The notes beneath the pieces are model-generated. The model did no database searches, was not told where the DNA came from, and saw only the letters and a program-made list of their open reading frames with translations. The position numbers were made by a program, and so were the translations under genes. DNA of 64,000 nt from Bordetella sp. BOR01 (GTDB taxonomy: Bacteria > Pseudomonadota > Gammaproteobacteria > Burkholderiales > Burkholderiaceae_B). Within the stretch, counting starts at the first letter, position 1. Every line of letters begins with the position of its first letter. The stretch lies in the NCBI RefSeq assembly GCF_019218885.1, contig NZ_JAHUWT010000002.1:744001-808000 (forward strand), given 5' to 3'. Of this stretch, positions 9,496-18,214 are shown in pieces.

Positions 9496-10023
9496 ATGCC
9501 GATTCCTGCGCTTGCCCGCGGCTTGCTGCTTGCCGTCGTGGCGATTGGGGTGGCCGGCTGCGCCAATACCACTGGCCGTGCCACTGCCCAGGGTGCTGCC
9601 GCGGCAAATGCTGCCACCAGTGCCGACTCGCTGGCCCAAACCCGTTGGGAACTGACCCGCTGGACGACCTCCAAGGGGGTCCAGCGCACCATCCCGCATG
9701 GCGATAACGGTGAACCCATACAACTGACCTTCCTGGCCCATGACAGCCAATACCGGGTAAACGGATTTTCGGGCTGTAATCGCTATATGGGCAGTTACAA
9801 GCTGCAAGCGGGGAAACTGTCGATTTCGGCGCCTGCCAGCACACGAATGGCCTGCCCGTCGCCCGAACGGGCCCGGCTCGAGGCCGACTACCTGAAAGCC
9901 CTGGCCGATATCCGGACCTTTACGCTGGATAGCGGCAGTGCGCCGCGCCACCTGAGCTTCAATGTCCGCGACGGGGAAGTACTGGAATTCGTGCGCCGGC
10001 AGGATCCCCCCACGCCCCAGTAA
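9496..10023 (+). CDS. META-domain (HslJ-like) lipoprotein
   Basis: A signal peptide ends in a lipobox (VAGC, Cys at about residue 22), so the 175-residue protein should be lipidated and exported to the envelope. The rest is one META domain (DUF306). Its hallmarks are TRWELTRW near the start, FSGCNRYMGSY in the middle and MACPSPERARLEADYLKAL towards the end. HslJ of this family is linked to heat and novobiocin resistance in E. coli, but the biochemical role is unknown. GCGGAG lies about ten bases before the ATG. It appears monocistronic. Confidence 0.88.
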   Translation: MPIPALARGLLLAVVAIGVAGCANTTGRATAQGAAAANAATSADSLAQTRWELTRWTTSKGVQRTIPHGDNGEPIQLTFLAHDSQYRVNGFSGCNRYMGSYKLQAGKLSISAPASTRMACPSPERARLEADYLKALADIRTFTLDSGSAPRHLSFNVRDGEVLEFVRRQDPPTPQ

Positions 10024-10092
10024 TCGTACCCGGGCCGGTAAGGACTTGCTTACTAATATTGTGCGCCCCGTCGCGCCCACGTGTCGCCAACC

Positions 10093-10848
10093 ATGTCCAC
10101 CGTCGTCAACATTGCTGCTTATAAATTCGTTTCCCTGGACAATCTGGCCGATTTGCGTGCCGATGTCCTGGCACAGGCCGAAGCCGTCAGCCTGAAAGGC
10201 ACGGTCTTGCTGGCCGGAGAGGGCATTAATTTGTTTCTGTCCGGCTCGGAACCAGGTATTGGTACATTATTGCATTGGCTGCGTGCCGACCCTCGCTTCG
10301 CCGACCTTGAAGTGAAGTTCAGCTTTTCGGATGCGGTACCGTTTCGCCGGCTTCGGGTAAAAATCAAGCGCGAAATCATACGCATGGATCATCCCGCCAT
10401 CCAGCCGCAAGCCGGCCGTGCGCCCGCCGTCGCCCCCGCCACGCTGGCGCGCTGGCTCGGCCAGGGGGCCGACGATCATGGGCGGCCCGTGGTCATGCTG
10501 GATACCCGCAATGCTTTCGAGGTGGACGCCGGTACGTTCGCGGGTGCCGTCGATTGGCGTATCGAGCGCTTCACGCAGTTTCCAGCCGCCGTGCAGGCAC
10601 ACCGCGACAGCCTGCGGGGCAAGACGGTGGTCAGCTTCTGCACCGGCGGCATTCGTTGCGAGAAGGCTGCGTTGTATATGGCCGAGTCGGGTATCGAGCA
10701 CGTCTACCAGCTCGATGGCGGCATCCTGAAATACTTCGAGGAAACCGGTGGCAAGGGATTCAACGGCCATTGCTTCGTTTTCGACGAGCGCGTGGCGCTG
10801 GACCCGGCCTTGGCCCCGGCACGCGGCCCTGCAGAGCCTGCTGCCTGA
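10093..10848 (+). CDS. trhO: tRNA uridine(34) hydroxylase TrhO (YceA-type rhodanese)
   Basis: TrhO installs the oxygen at C5 of wobble uridine 34 in tRNA, the first step towards 5-methoxy- or carboxymethoxy-uridine. From the ATG at 10093 ([15 protein letters not shown]) the protein has 251 residues. It has the N-terminal acylphosphatase-like domain ([18 protein letters not shown]) and a rhodanese domain with the catalytic-loop Cys at residue 183 in FCTGGIRC. An ATG four codons upstream (10081) is also possible, but family members start at MSTVVN. The C-terminal extension found in longer homologues is absent. Confidence 0.9.
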   Translation: MSTVVNIAAYKFVSLDNLADLRADVLAQAEAVSLKGTVLLAGEGINLFLSGSEPGIGTLLHWLRADPRFADLEVKFSFSDAVPFRRLRVKIKREIIRMDHPAIQPQAGRAPAVAPATLARWLGQGADDHGRPVVMLDTRNAFEVDAGTFAGAVDWRIERFTQFPAAVQAHRDSLRGKTVVSFCTGGIRCEKAALYMAESGIEHVYQLDGGILKYFEETGGKGFNGHCFVFDERVALDPALAPARGPAEPAA

Positions 10849-10858
10849 CGGGCGCGCG

Positions 10859-12457
10859 GTGCCGGCATCCCCGCCCCCGCAGCCATCGGGGCGCCCGCCT
10901 GCCCGCCCAGGTATTGCCGCCTGCCTGGCCCGGCGTGTGGCGGCCGTCATTCTGGGTACGACATTACTAGGAGGATGCGCCTTGCCGCCGCCCGAGAACC
11001 GCACGGTATCCCACGCGCTGCCCGCCGCACAGGCGCGCGCCACGGCGCTGGGCCAGGCCATCGGCCCGTTGGCCGACGCCCACCCAGGGCTGTCCGGCAT
11101 TCATGCGCTGGCCGACGCCCACGATGCTTTTGCGGCGCGCGCCTTGCTGATCCAGGCCGCCCAGAAGACGCTGGACGTGCAGTACTACATATGGCGCGGC
11201 GACATGACCGGCACCCTGCTGCTCGAGGCGTTGTTCAACGCCGCCGAACGAGGCGTGCGCGTGCGGCTGCTGCTGGATGACAACGGGATTGCCGGCCTGG
11301 ACGACGTGCTGGCCGCGCTGGATACGCATCCCAACATCGAGGTACGGCTGTTCAATCCATTCACCGTGCGCCGGCCCAAGATGCTGGGCTACCTGACCGA
11401 CTTCGCGCGCCTGAACCGCCGCATGCACAACAAGTCGCTCACTGCCGACAACCAGGCCACCATCATCGGCGGGCGCAACGTGGGTGACGAATACTTCGGC
11501 GCCGCCGACGATGTGCTGTTCGCCGACCTGGACCTGCTGGCGGCGGGGCAGGTGGTGGGCGAGGTCTCTGCCGATTTCGATCGCTATTGGGCCAGCCAGT
11601 CCGCCTATCCGGCCGCGGCGCTGCTGGACATGCCCGATGCGGCGCAACTGCCGATGCTGCATCGATCGGCGTCGCGGTTCGAAAAAGACCCGGCGGCCTT
11701 GGCGTACATGAACGCGCTGCGCGACCTGCCGTTCATCCGCCAGATGCTGGCCCGGCAACTGCCGTTCGAATGGGCGCCCGCGCGCATGCTCAGCGACGAC
11801 CCCGCCAAAGCCCTGGGCCAGGCGCCCGACGGCGTGACACTGGCGGACCAGTTGCAACACGTGCTGGGCCAGCCCGCCAGCCACCTGGAGCTGGTATCGC
11901 CGTATTTCGTGCCGACCGCGGCCGGCACGGATGCCTTCGTGCAGATGGTGCAGCGCGGCGTCCAGGTCCGGGTATTGACCAACGCGTACGAGGCCACGGA
12001 TGTCGCCGTGGTGCATTCAGGCTACGCCAAGCGCCGCAAGGACTTGCTGCGCGGCGGGGTGCAACTGTACGAGATGCGCAGCCAGTCCCAGGCCAAGCCG
12101 CCGGGCCAGGGGCCGTTCGGCAGTTCCGGCTCGAGCTTGCATGCCAAGACTTTTGCGGTGGACGGCAAGCGGGTGTTCGTGGGGTCCTTCAATTTCGATC
12201 CCCGCTCGATGCATTTGAATACCGAGCTGGGCTTCGTCATCGACAGCCCGGTGCTGGCCGGGCAGATGGCCGACACGTTCGAGCAGGGCATTTCCCGCCA
12301 GGCCTATCGGGTCGGCCTGGCGGATGACGGCCACCTGTATTGGACGGCCGATGGCGATGGCGGCCGGCAGCGCTACGACACCGAGCCCGGAACGAGCTGG
12401 TGGCAGCGCCTGCTGATCTGGTTGCTGTCGTTGCTGCCTATCGAGCCGCTGCTGTAG
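10859..12457 (+). CDS. Phospholipase D-like / cardiolipin synthase lipoprotein (ClsC type)
   Basis: The protein has two HKD phospholipase D motifs: HNKSLTADNQATIIGGRN near residue 190 and HAKTFAVDGKRVFVGSFNF near 427. This is the arrangement of ClsC-type synthases, which join two phospholipids, or use phosphatidylethanolamine, to make cardiolipin. A hydrophobic N-terminal segment ends in LGGC, a likely lipobox, so it would be a membrane-anchored lipoprotein. I chose the GTG at 10859 because the in-frame ATG at 10748 would put about 100 bases inside trhO in another frame. A GTG at 10937 would leave a signal peptide without its basic region. The gene converges on metG with four bases between stops. 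Confidence 0.85.
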   Translation: MPASPPPQPSGRPPARPGIAACLARRVAAVILGTTLLGGCALPPPENRTVSHALPAAQARATALGQAIGPLADAHPGLSGIHALADAHDAFAARALLIQAAQKTLDVQYYIWRGDMTGTLLLEALFNAAERGVRVRLLLDDNGIAGLDDVLAALDTHPNIEVRLFNPFTVRRPKMLGYLTDFARLNRRMHNKSLTADNQATIIGGRNVGDEYFGAADDVLFADLDLLAAGQVVGEVSADFDRYWASQSAYPAAALLDMPDAAQLPMLHRSASRFEKDPAALAYMNALRDLPFIRQMLARQLPFEWAPARMLSDDPAKALGQAPDGVTLADQLQHVLGQPASHLELVSPYFVPTAAGTDAFVQMVQRGVQVRVLTNAYEATDVAVVHSGYAKRRKDLLRGGVQLYEMRSQSQAKPPGQGPFGSSGSSLHAKTFAVDGKRVFVGSFNFDPRSMHLNTELGFVIDSPVLAGQMADTFEQGISRQAYRVGLADDGHLYWTADGDGGRQRYDTEPGTSWWQRLLIWLLSLLPIEPLL

Positions 12458-12461
12458 CGGC

Positions 12462-14537
12462 CTAGCGCACGCGCATGCCCGGCTGGGCGCCGGGCCAGGG
12501 TTCCAGGACGTAGATGCCCGCATCGACCGCGTCGTCGGCGTGGCTGGCCGCCAGCACCATGCCTTCGGACACGCCAAACTTCATCTTGCGCGGCGCCAGG
12601 TTGGCCACCATGACGGTAAGCTTGCCCACCAGGTCTTCGGGGCGATAGGCCGACTTGATGCCCGAGAACACATTGCGATGCCGGCCTTCGCCGACGTCCA
12701 GCGTAAGCTGCAGCAGCTTGGTCGAACCTTCGACGTGCTGGCAATCGACGATCTTGGCGATGCGCAGGTCGATCTTGGCGAAATCGTCGATGGTGATGGT
12801 GTCGGCGATCGCTTCGCCGCCCGGCATGGGGGCGGCCTGGACGGGCGCGGCCGGCGGCTCGAACAACTGGTCGAGCATGGCGGGTTCGACCCGCTGCATC
12901 AGGTGCTTGAACGGCGCCACGCGCTGCGGCAGCACCGCCGCGTCGCCCCACGCATACGGCTGCTCGGCGCCGAACAGTTCGCGCGCCACGCGGTCGGACA
13001 AGGCCGGAAGTACCGGGGCCAGCATGACGGACAAGGCCTTGAAACCCGCCAGCGAGCGCGAGCAGATGTCTTGCAGCCGGGCTTTCTGCGCCGCATCGGC
13101 AGTGCCGATACCCTTGGCCAGCACCCACGGCTGGGCCGTGTCGAAGGCCTGGTTGATGCCATCGGCATAGGCCATGATCTCGCGGATGGCGCGGTTGTAC
13201 TCGCGGGCCTCGAATGCCGCGCGGATCGATTCGGCCTGGGTGGCGAATTCGGCCGACAGCGCCGCGGTGTCGCCTTCGTACGCCAGCACGCCATCGAAGT
13301 GCTTGGTGATGAAGCTGGCGGCCCGGCTGGCGATGTTGACGTACTTGCCGACCAGGTCGCTATTGACACGGGCGACGAAGTCGTCGGGATTGAAGTCGAT
13401 GTCTTCGACCCGGGCATTGAGCTTGGCGGCGATGTAGTAGCGCAGCCATTCGGCGTTCATGCCCAGTTCCAGGTAGCGCAGCGGCGATATGCCGGTGCCC
13501 CGGCTCTTGGACATTTTCTCGCCGCTGACCGTGATGAACCCGTGCACATTGAGCGCGTCCGGCGTCTTGCGTCCGGCGAACTTCAGCATGGCCGGCCAGA
13601 ACAGGGCGTGGAAATAGATGATGTCCTTGCCGATGAAGTGCACTTGCTCGGTGTTGCCTTGCGGGTCGAGCAGGGCGTCGAAATCCAGGCCCTGCTGGGC
13701 GCAGTACGACTTCAGCGAAGCCAGGTAGCCCACCGGGGCGTCCAGCCAGACATAGAAATACTTGCCCGGTGCGTCGGGGATTTCGATGCCGAAGTAAGGC
13801 GCATCGCGCGAAATATCCCAGTCGCCCAGCTTGGCCTGGCCGTCGTCGCCGCCCAGCCACTCGCGCGTCTTGGCCTGCACCTCGGGTTGCAGATGCCGGG
13901 TGCCGGCCGCGTTGCTGCCGGTCGTCCAGTGTTGCAGGAATTCGACGCAGCGCGGGTCGGACAGCTTGAAGAAGAAGTGCTCGGACGACTTCAGCACCGG
14001 CGTGGCGCCGGTCAGTGCCGAATAGGGGTTGATCAGCTCGGTGGGGGCGTAGACCGCGCCGCAGACTTCGCAGGAATCGCCGTACTGGTCCTTGGCGTGG
14101 CACGTGGGGCATTCGCCCTTGATGTAGCGGTCGGCCAGGAACATGCCCTTGACCGGGTCGTAGAACTGTTCGACGGCGCGCGTTTCGATCAGGCCGGCGG
14201 CCTTCAGGGCGCGGTAGATTTCGTGCGACAGCGCGACGTTCTCGGCCGAATCGGTGGAATGCCAGTGGTCGAAGCGGATGTGAAAGCCGTCCAGGTAGCG
14301 CGGGCGCTCGGCCGCATAGCGGGCCACCAGGTCTTGCGGCGCAATACCTTCTTTTTCGGCCTTGAGCATGATGGGTGCGCCATGCGCGTCATCGGCCCCC
14401 ACGAAATGCACCGTATGGCCTGCCATGCGCATCGAGCGAACCCAGATGTCGGCCTGGATGTATTCCATGATGTGGCCGATATGGAAGGATCCGTTGGCGT
14501 AGGGCAGCGCGGTCGTGACGAACAGGGTGCGGGACAT
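12462..14537 (-). CDS. metG: Methionyl-tRNA synthetase
   Basis: MetG charges tRNA-Met with methionine for initiation and elongation. The 691-residue protein has the class I HIGH motif (FHIGH, near residue 20). A four-Cys zinc knuckle (CPTC...CEVC) lies at about 145-165, and KMSKS near residue 340. The C-terminal Trbp111-like tRNA-binding domain (about 585-691; [15 protein letters not shown]) marks the long, dimeric form of the enzyme. The ATG is followed by [15 protein letters not shown], the standard N-terminus. It is transcribed alone on the minus strand. Confidence 0.98.
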   Translation of the reverse strand: MSRTLFVTTALPYANGSFHIGHIMEYIQADIWVRSMRMAGHTVHFVGADDAHGAPIMLKAEKEGIAPQDLVARYAAERPRYLDGFHIRFDHWHSTDSAENVALSHEIYRALKAAGLIETRAVEQFYDPVKGMFLADRYIKGECPTCHAKDQYGDSCEVCGAVYAPTELINPYSALTGATPVLKSSEHFFFKLSDPRCVEFLQHWTTGSNAAGTRHLQPEVQAKTREWLGGDDGQAKLGDWDISRDAPYFGIEIPDAPGKYFYVWLDAPVGYLASLKSYCAQQGLDFDALLDPQGNTEQVHFIGKDIIYFHALFWPAMLKFAGRKTPDALNVHGFITVSGEKMSKSRGTGISPLRYLELGMNAEWLRYYIAAKLNARVEDIDFNPDDFVARVNSDLVGKYVNIASRAASFITKHFDGVLAYEGDTAALSAEFATQAESIRAAFEAREYNRAIREIMAYADGINQAFDTAQPWVLAKGIGTADAAQKARLQDICSRSLAGFKALSVMLAPVLPALSDRVARELFGAEQPYAWGDAAVLPQRVAPFKHLMQRVEPAMLDQLFEPPAAPVQAAPMPGGEAIADTITIDDFAKIDLRIAKIVDCQHVEGSTKLLQLTLDVGEGRHRNVFSGIKSAYRPEDLVGKLTVMVANLAPRKMKFGVSEGMVLAASHADDAVDAGIYVLEPWPGAQPGMRVR

Positions 14538-14801
14538 ATCGTGATTGTTGGTTCAGGGAAGGGGTAGCCGGCTATTTTAGCGGCCCCCGCAGGGAACACG
14601 CGCGAAGCGCAAAAGGGAACACGCGCGCGTAGCGCAAAAGCACGCGCCCCTGCGCCGGACCGGGCCGGGGCAGGGGCGGGAAAGAGACCTTACGCTGCGC
14701 CTTGGGAAGCCGCCTGGATTCGCCAGGCGTCCGGGCTCATCCCCGGGCGGGCGCTGGTGCCTTGGGGCGGCCCGGCGGCCAAAAAGCCGGCTGCGCGTCG
14801 C
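14538..14801. repeat. Intergenic region with REP-like direct repeat and hairpins
   Basis: Between the metG start and the stop of the next minus-strand gene lies a near-identical tandem repeat. The unit GGGAACACGCGCG-N3/5-CGCAAAA occurs at 14592-14614 and 14615-14639, and a third partial copy (CACGCG) follows. Downstream are two hairpins: CGCCCCTG/CAGGGGCG (arms 14645-14652 and 14671-14678) and CGCCTGG/CCAGGCG (14711-14717 and 14723-14729). The second could end transcription of the small membrane-protein gene. The region has no coding signal. A dispersed REP-type element is possible, but copy number cannot be judged from one window. Confidence 0.55.
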
Positions 14802-15077
14802 TTAGCGGACTTCGCGGGCCTCGACGTCGATCACGTCGCCGCGCGCGGGCGTGAACGGCGGCGTTGCCCCGGGGCGGAAAGTGCCGGGACGCGAAGTCTG
14901 GCGCTGGCTCCAGTAGGCGCGGACGCCGAACGGCTTGCCGCGTACCTTGGCCACGATATACAGGATGCCGACCGCGATCGCGGTCGAGATCATGAATACC
15001 AGGGCCATGGCCATGCCGAACAGAGCCAGCACGGCGAACGCAACGGCACGAAGGAATCGGGAGATAGTGTCGATCAT
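14802..15077 (-). CDS. Small membrane protein of unknown function
   Basis: This 91-residue protein starts at MIDTISRFLRAVAFAV. It has two adjacent hydrophobic segments, or one long one, across residues about 8-45 (VAFAVLALFGMAMALVFM, then AVGILYIVAKVRG). A short hydrophilic tail contains FGVRAYWSQRQ. I recognise no named domain. Longer in-frame extensions upstream would run into the apbC promoter region, so I start at 15077. It is transcribed divergently from apbC, 98 bases away. Confidence 0.65.
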   Translation of the reverse strand: MIDTISRFLRAVAFAVLALFGMAMALVFMISTAIAVGILYIVAKVRGKPFGVRAYWSQRQTSRPGTFRPGATPPFTPARGDVIDVEAREVR

Positions 15078-15161
15078 GATGGTCGGATGCAAAACAGGAC
15101 AAAAGGTTCCCGCGTATCCGCTATCCTTGGGGGTAGCGGTCGGCGCAAAGCCGCCCTGCCT

Positions 15162-15178
15162 ATGGAATCTGAGTAATG
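15162..15178 (+). promoter_or_regulatory. Four-codon upstream ORF overlapping the apbC start (TAATG)
   Basis: An ATG at 15162 opens a four-codon frame (MESE) whose TAA stop at 15174-15176 shares its last A with the apbC ATG at 15176-15178. No clear Shine-Dalgarno sequence precedes the apbC ATG itself, so termination-reinitiation from this mini-ORF is one way its translation could be set. It could equally be chance. Confidence 0.3.
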
Positions 15179-16264
15179 AGTATAACGACAGCGCAAGTCC
15201 GTGCGGCGTTGCGGGCCGTAACAGAGCCATTTTCGGGCCAGGAACTGGCCACATTTGTAAAAGACAGTGACATTGGTTTGGGTGGTGAGACGGTGTCGGT
15301 CACCCTGACCATGGGTTATCCGGCCGCGCACGTGGCCCAGCAGCTCGAGCAAGCCGCCCGCCAGAGCCTGGCCGCGGCGGGGGTGCAGAATGCGCAGGTC
15401 GCCGTGAAGTGGTCGGTGGGTACCCATGCCGTGCAGCGTGGCCTGAAGCCGCTGCCCACGGTACGCAACATCGTCGCGGTCGCTTCGGGCAAGGGCGGCG
15501 TGGGCAAGAGCACCACGGCGGTCAATCTGGCGCTGGCGCTGGCTGCCGATGGCGCGCGGGTGGGAATCCTGGACGCCGATATCTACGGCCCCAGCGTGCC
15601 CACCATGCTGGGCATCTCGGGCCGCCCGGCCAGCCACGACAACAAGACCATGGAGCCTCTCCAGGGCCATGGCCTGCAGGCCAATTCCATCGGCTTTCTC
15701 ATCGATGCCGATGCCCCGGCCATCTGGCGCGGTCCCATGGTGACGCAGGCCTTCGAGCAGATGTTGCGCCAGACCAACTGGCGCGACCTCGACTACCTGA
15801 TCATCGACATGCCGCCGGGCACGGGCGACCTGGCGCTGACCCTGGCCCAGAAAGTGCCGGTGGTGGGCGCCGTCATTGTCACCACGCCGCAGGACCTGGC
15901 GCTGCAAGACGCGCGCAAGGGCCTGCGCATGTTCCAGAAGGTCGACGTGCCCATCCTGGGCATCGTCGAGAACATGGCCGTGCACATCTGCACCCAATGC
16001 GGTCATGCCGAGCACATTTTCGGCGAGGGCGGCGGTCGGCGCATGGCCGAGCAGTACCAGGCGCCATGGCTGGGCAGCCTGCCCCTGGCCATGGAGATCC
16101 GCGCCCAGACCGATTCGGGCCGGCCCACTGTCGTGGCCGACCCCGATGGCGAGGCCGCGCGGCACTATCGCGACATTGCACGCAAGCTGGCCGCCGGCGT
16201 GGCGGCACTGCCACGCGATATGGCCGGCCGGTTGCCGCCTGTCGTCGTCCAGTCGTCGACCTGA
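15176..16264 (+). CDS. apbC: Iron-sulfur cluster carrier protein ApbC/Mrp
   Basis: ApbC (Mrp) is a dimeric P-loop ATPase that carries Fe-S clusters to apo-proteins. The 362-residue protein has an N-terminal MIP18-like domain (about 1-90). The deviant Walker A GKGGVGKST lies near 104-112, and a cluster-bridging CTQC motif near 272-275. DMPPGTGDLALTL and FGEGGG are also typical. It commonly lies beside metG in beta- and gamma-proteobacteria, as here. Fe-S proteins elsewhere in the window (NapA, NapG, NapH) are potential clients, though this is only inference. Confidence 0.95.
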   Translation: MSITTAQVRAALRAVTEPFSGQELATFVKDSDIGLGGETVSVTLTMGYPAAHVAQQLEQAARQSLAAAGVQNAQVAVKWSVGTHAVQRGLKPLPTVRNIVAVASGKGGVGKSTTAVNLALALAADGARVGILDADIYGPSVPTMLGISGRPASHDNKTMEPLQGHGLQANSIGFLIDADAPAIWRGPMVTQAFEQMLRQTNWRDLDYLIIDMPPGTGDLALTLAQKVPVVGAVIVTTPQDLALQDARKGLRMFQKVDVPILGIVENMAVHICTQCGHAEHIFGEGGGRRMAEQYQAPWLGSLPLAMEIRAQTDSGRPTVVADPDGEAARHYRDIARKLAAGVAALPRDMAGRLPPVVVQSST

Positions 16265-16267
16265 CGT

Positions 16268-18214
16268 ATGCGGTTACGGGCCGCCCTGCTGCTGGCCGCC
16301 CTTTGGGGCGTGGCGACCGGCGCACGCGCGCAGGCCCCCGAAGTCATCATCGACCCGGGCGGCGTCACGCCGGCCGCGCTGCAATCCATCACCGAGGCCG
16401 TCGGGGCCATTACACGGCTGGCCGAAGACCAGGACGGCGGCGAAATCGACCGCCTGCGCCGCCGCGCGCGCGACGCCACGCTGGCCGCGCTGGCCACCCA
16501 GGGTTATTTTGCGCCCACCGTCACGCTGGAAACCGGCACCGACGTGGGCGGCGAGACCTGGGATATCTCCATCCAGCCCGGCGAGCGCGCCCACGTGGCG
16601 TCGGTCGAACTGAATTTCACCGGCCGCGTCACGCGGCCCGAATATGCCGAGCGCGTCGCCGACCTGCGCAAGAACTGGCTGCTGCCCGTGGGCCGGCCAT
16701 TCATCAACAGCGATTGGAACCGGGCGAAATCGACCCTGCTCGATGCCGTGGCCTCGCGCGATTTCATGCTGGCGCACATGACCGCCTCGGATGCCGCGGT
16801 GCATGCCGATACTGCCGAAGTGCACCTGTCGATCACCATCGACAGTGGCCCGCAGGTGCGCATGGGGCCGCTGAATACGCAGGGCCTGCGGCGCGTACCC
16901 GATTCGCTGGTGCAGCGCTATGTGCGCTATACCCCCGGCGACCCCTATCGTCAGGACAGGCTCGACGGCTGGCAGCAAGACCTGCAGTCCACCTCGTTCT
17001 TCCGCGGCGCATTCGTCACGCTGGACTCCTCGGCGTCTGAATCCGAAGCCGGCCCGGAAGCCGACCCGGAATCGAAGTCGCCGCCGCCCTCCGAGCAGCC
17101 GGCCGCCACCCAATCCGAGCGCGCGCGTGCACCGGGGTCGTCGGGCCTGGCCGCGGCCACGCCCGAGGGCGACTCGCAAGTGGCGGGCGGCCCGGACGCG
17201 CGCCGGGCGCCGCGGCCCGACTCCGATGGCGTCGTGACCCTGCCCGTGGATGTGCGCGTGGTCGAGGCGCCGGCGCGGCGCGTGGCCACGTCACTGGGCG
17301 TCGATAGCGATGCCGGCGTGCGCGCCGAGGTCAACTACCGGCAGAACGTGGTGTTCGGCGTGCCCGTCACGCTTGAAAGCGGCGTCGGTGTCGACCGCCT
17401 GCGCCAGCGCGCGTTCCTCGACTTTCACTTGCCGCCCGACGCCAAGGGCCAGCGCGATTCCATCGGCCTGCTGGCCGACCATTCCGACATCCAGGGCCTG
17501 GATGTGCGGCGGTTTGCACTGGGCGCCACGCGACTGCGCGAGCGCCGGGGCGCCGGCGATAGCCGCGTCGAATACGAAAACCGCTGGGGTGTGTTGCTGG
17601 CGCACGATCACGTCAAGATCGACGGCGGCGACGAGTTCGACCTGCCCAGCGCCACGCTCACCGCCGAATGGTTGCGCCGCGATGTCGACAATAAATACGA
17701 TCCGCGCGAAGGCAACCTGATCGCCGTGGGGGGCGGGGTCGGCATGGTGCTCGACAGCGGGCAGCCGTTCTTCCGGGCTCGCTTGCGCGGCCAGAAGTGG
17801 TGGCCGGTGGGCCAGCGCGACATACTGACCATACGTGGCGAAGTCGGGCGGGTATGGTCCGACTCGGCCACCCGCGTGCCGGACGATTTCGGCTTCCGCA
17901 CCGGCGGGGCCCGCACCATCCGCGGCTATCGGTACCAGAGTATCGGTGTCGACCGAGACGATGCCGTGGTGGGCGCGCCCACGCTCGCGGTGGCCAGCAT
18001 TGAATACGACCATTATTTCGACGACCGCTGGGGCATGGCGGTGTTCGTCGATGCCGGCGACGCGGCCGAGTCGTTCGGCGAAATGAGGATGAACGTCGGC
18101 TACGGCGTGGGCGCGCGCCTGCGCACGCCGGCCGGCCCCTTGTTCCTGGACCTGGCATACGGCCAGCGCGAGAGCGACCTGCGCCTGCACTTTTCGCTGG
18201 GGATCGCCTTTTGA
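16268..18214 (+). CDS. tamA: Translocation and assembly module outer-membrane protein TamA
   Basis: TamA is an Omp85-family barrel that works with TamB in outer-membrane protein assembly and phospholipid transport. The N-terminus (MRLRAALLLAALWGVATGARAQ) is a signal peptide. POTRA domains follow, then a 16-strand barrel signature with GFRTGGARTIRGYRY and the C-terminal LHFSLGIAF. At 648 residues it is about 70 longer than E. coli TamA. The surplus is a low-complexity, acidic, Pro/Ser-rich stretch at about residues 254-318, inside POTRA3 just before the barrel. Its stop overlaps the tamB start. Confidence 0.93.
   Translation: MRLRAALLLAALWGVATGARAQAPEVIIDPGGVTPAALQSITEAVGAITRLAEDQDGGEIDRLRRRARDATLAALATQGYFAPTVTLETGTDVGGETWDISIQPGERAHVASVELNFTGRVTRPEYAERVADLRKNWLLPVGRPFINSDWNRAKSTLLDAVASRDFMLAHMTASDAAVHADTAEVHLSITIDSGPQVRMGPLNTQGLRRVPDSLVQRYVRYTPGDPYRQDRLDGWQQDLQSTSFFRGAFVTLDSSASESEAGPEADPESKSPPPSEQPAATQSERARAPGSSGLAAATPEGDSQVAGGPDARRAPRPDSDGVVTLPVDVRVVEAPARRVATSLGVDSDAGVRAEVNYRQNVVFGVPVTLESGVGVDRLRQRAFLDFHLPPDAKGQRDSIGLLADHSDIQGLDVRRFALGATRLRERRGAGDSRVEYENRWGVLLAHDHVKIDGGDEFDLPSATLTAEWLRRDVDNKYDPREGNLIAVGGGVGMVLDSGQPFFRARLRGQKWWPVGQRDILTIRGEVGRVWSDSATRVPDDFGFRTGGARTIRGYRYQSIGVDRDDAVVGAPTLAVASIEYDHYFDDRWGMAVFVDAGDAAESFGEMRMNVGYGVGARLRTPAGPLFLDLAYGQRESDLRLHFSLGIAF

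Noticed and set aside
10748-10858. Upstream start for the phospholipase D lipoprotein inside trhO
   Set aside because: It would overlap trhO by about 100 bases in another frame and place a long basic leader before the signal peptide.
12540-14567. Open reading frame of 675 codons opposite metG
   Set aside because: Antisense shadow with low-complexity composition, whereas metG is unambiguous.
14592-14640. CRISPR array
   Set aside because: Only two to three adjacent copies without spacers and no cas genes.
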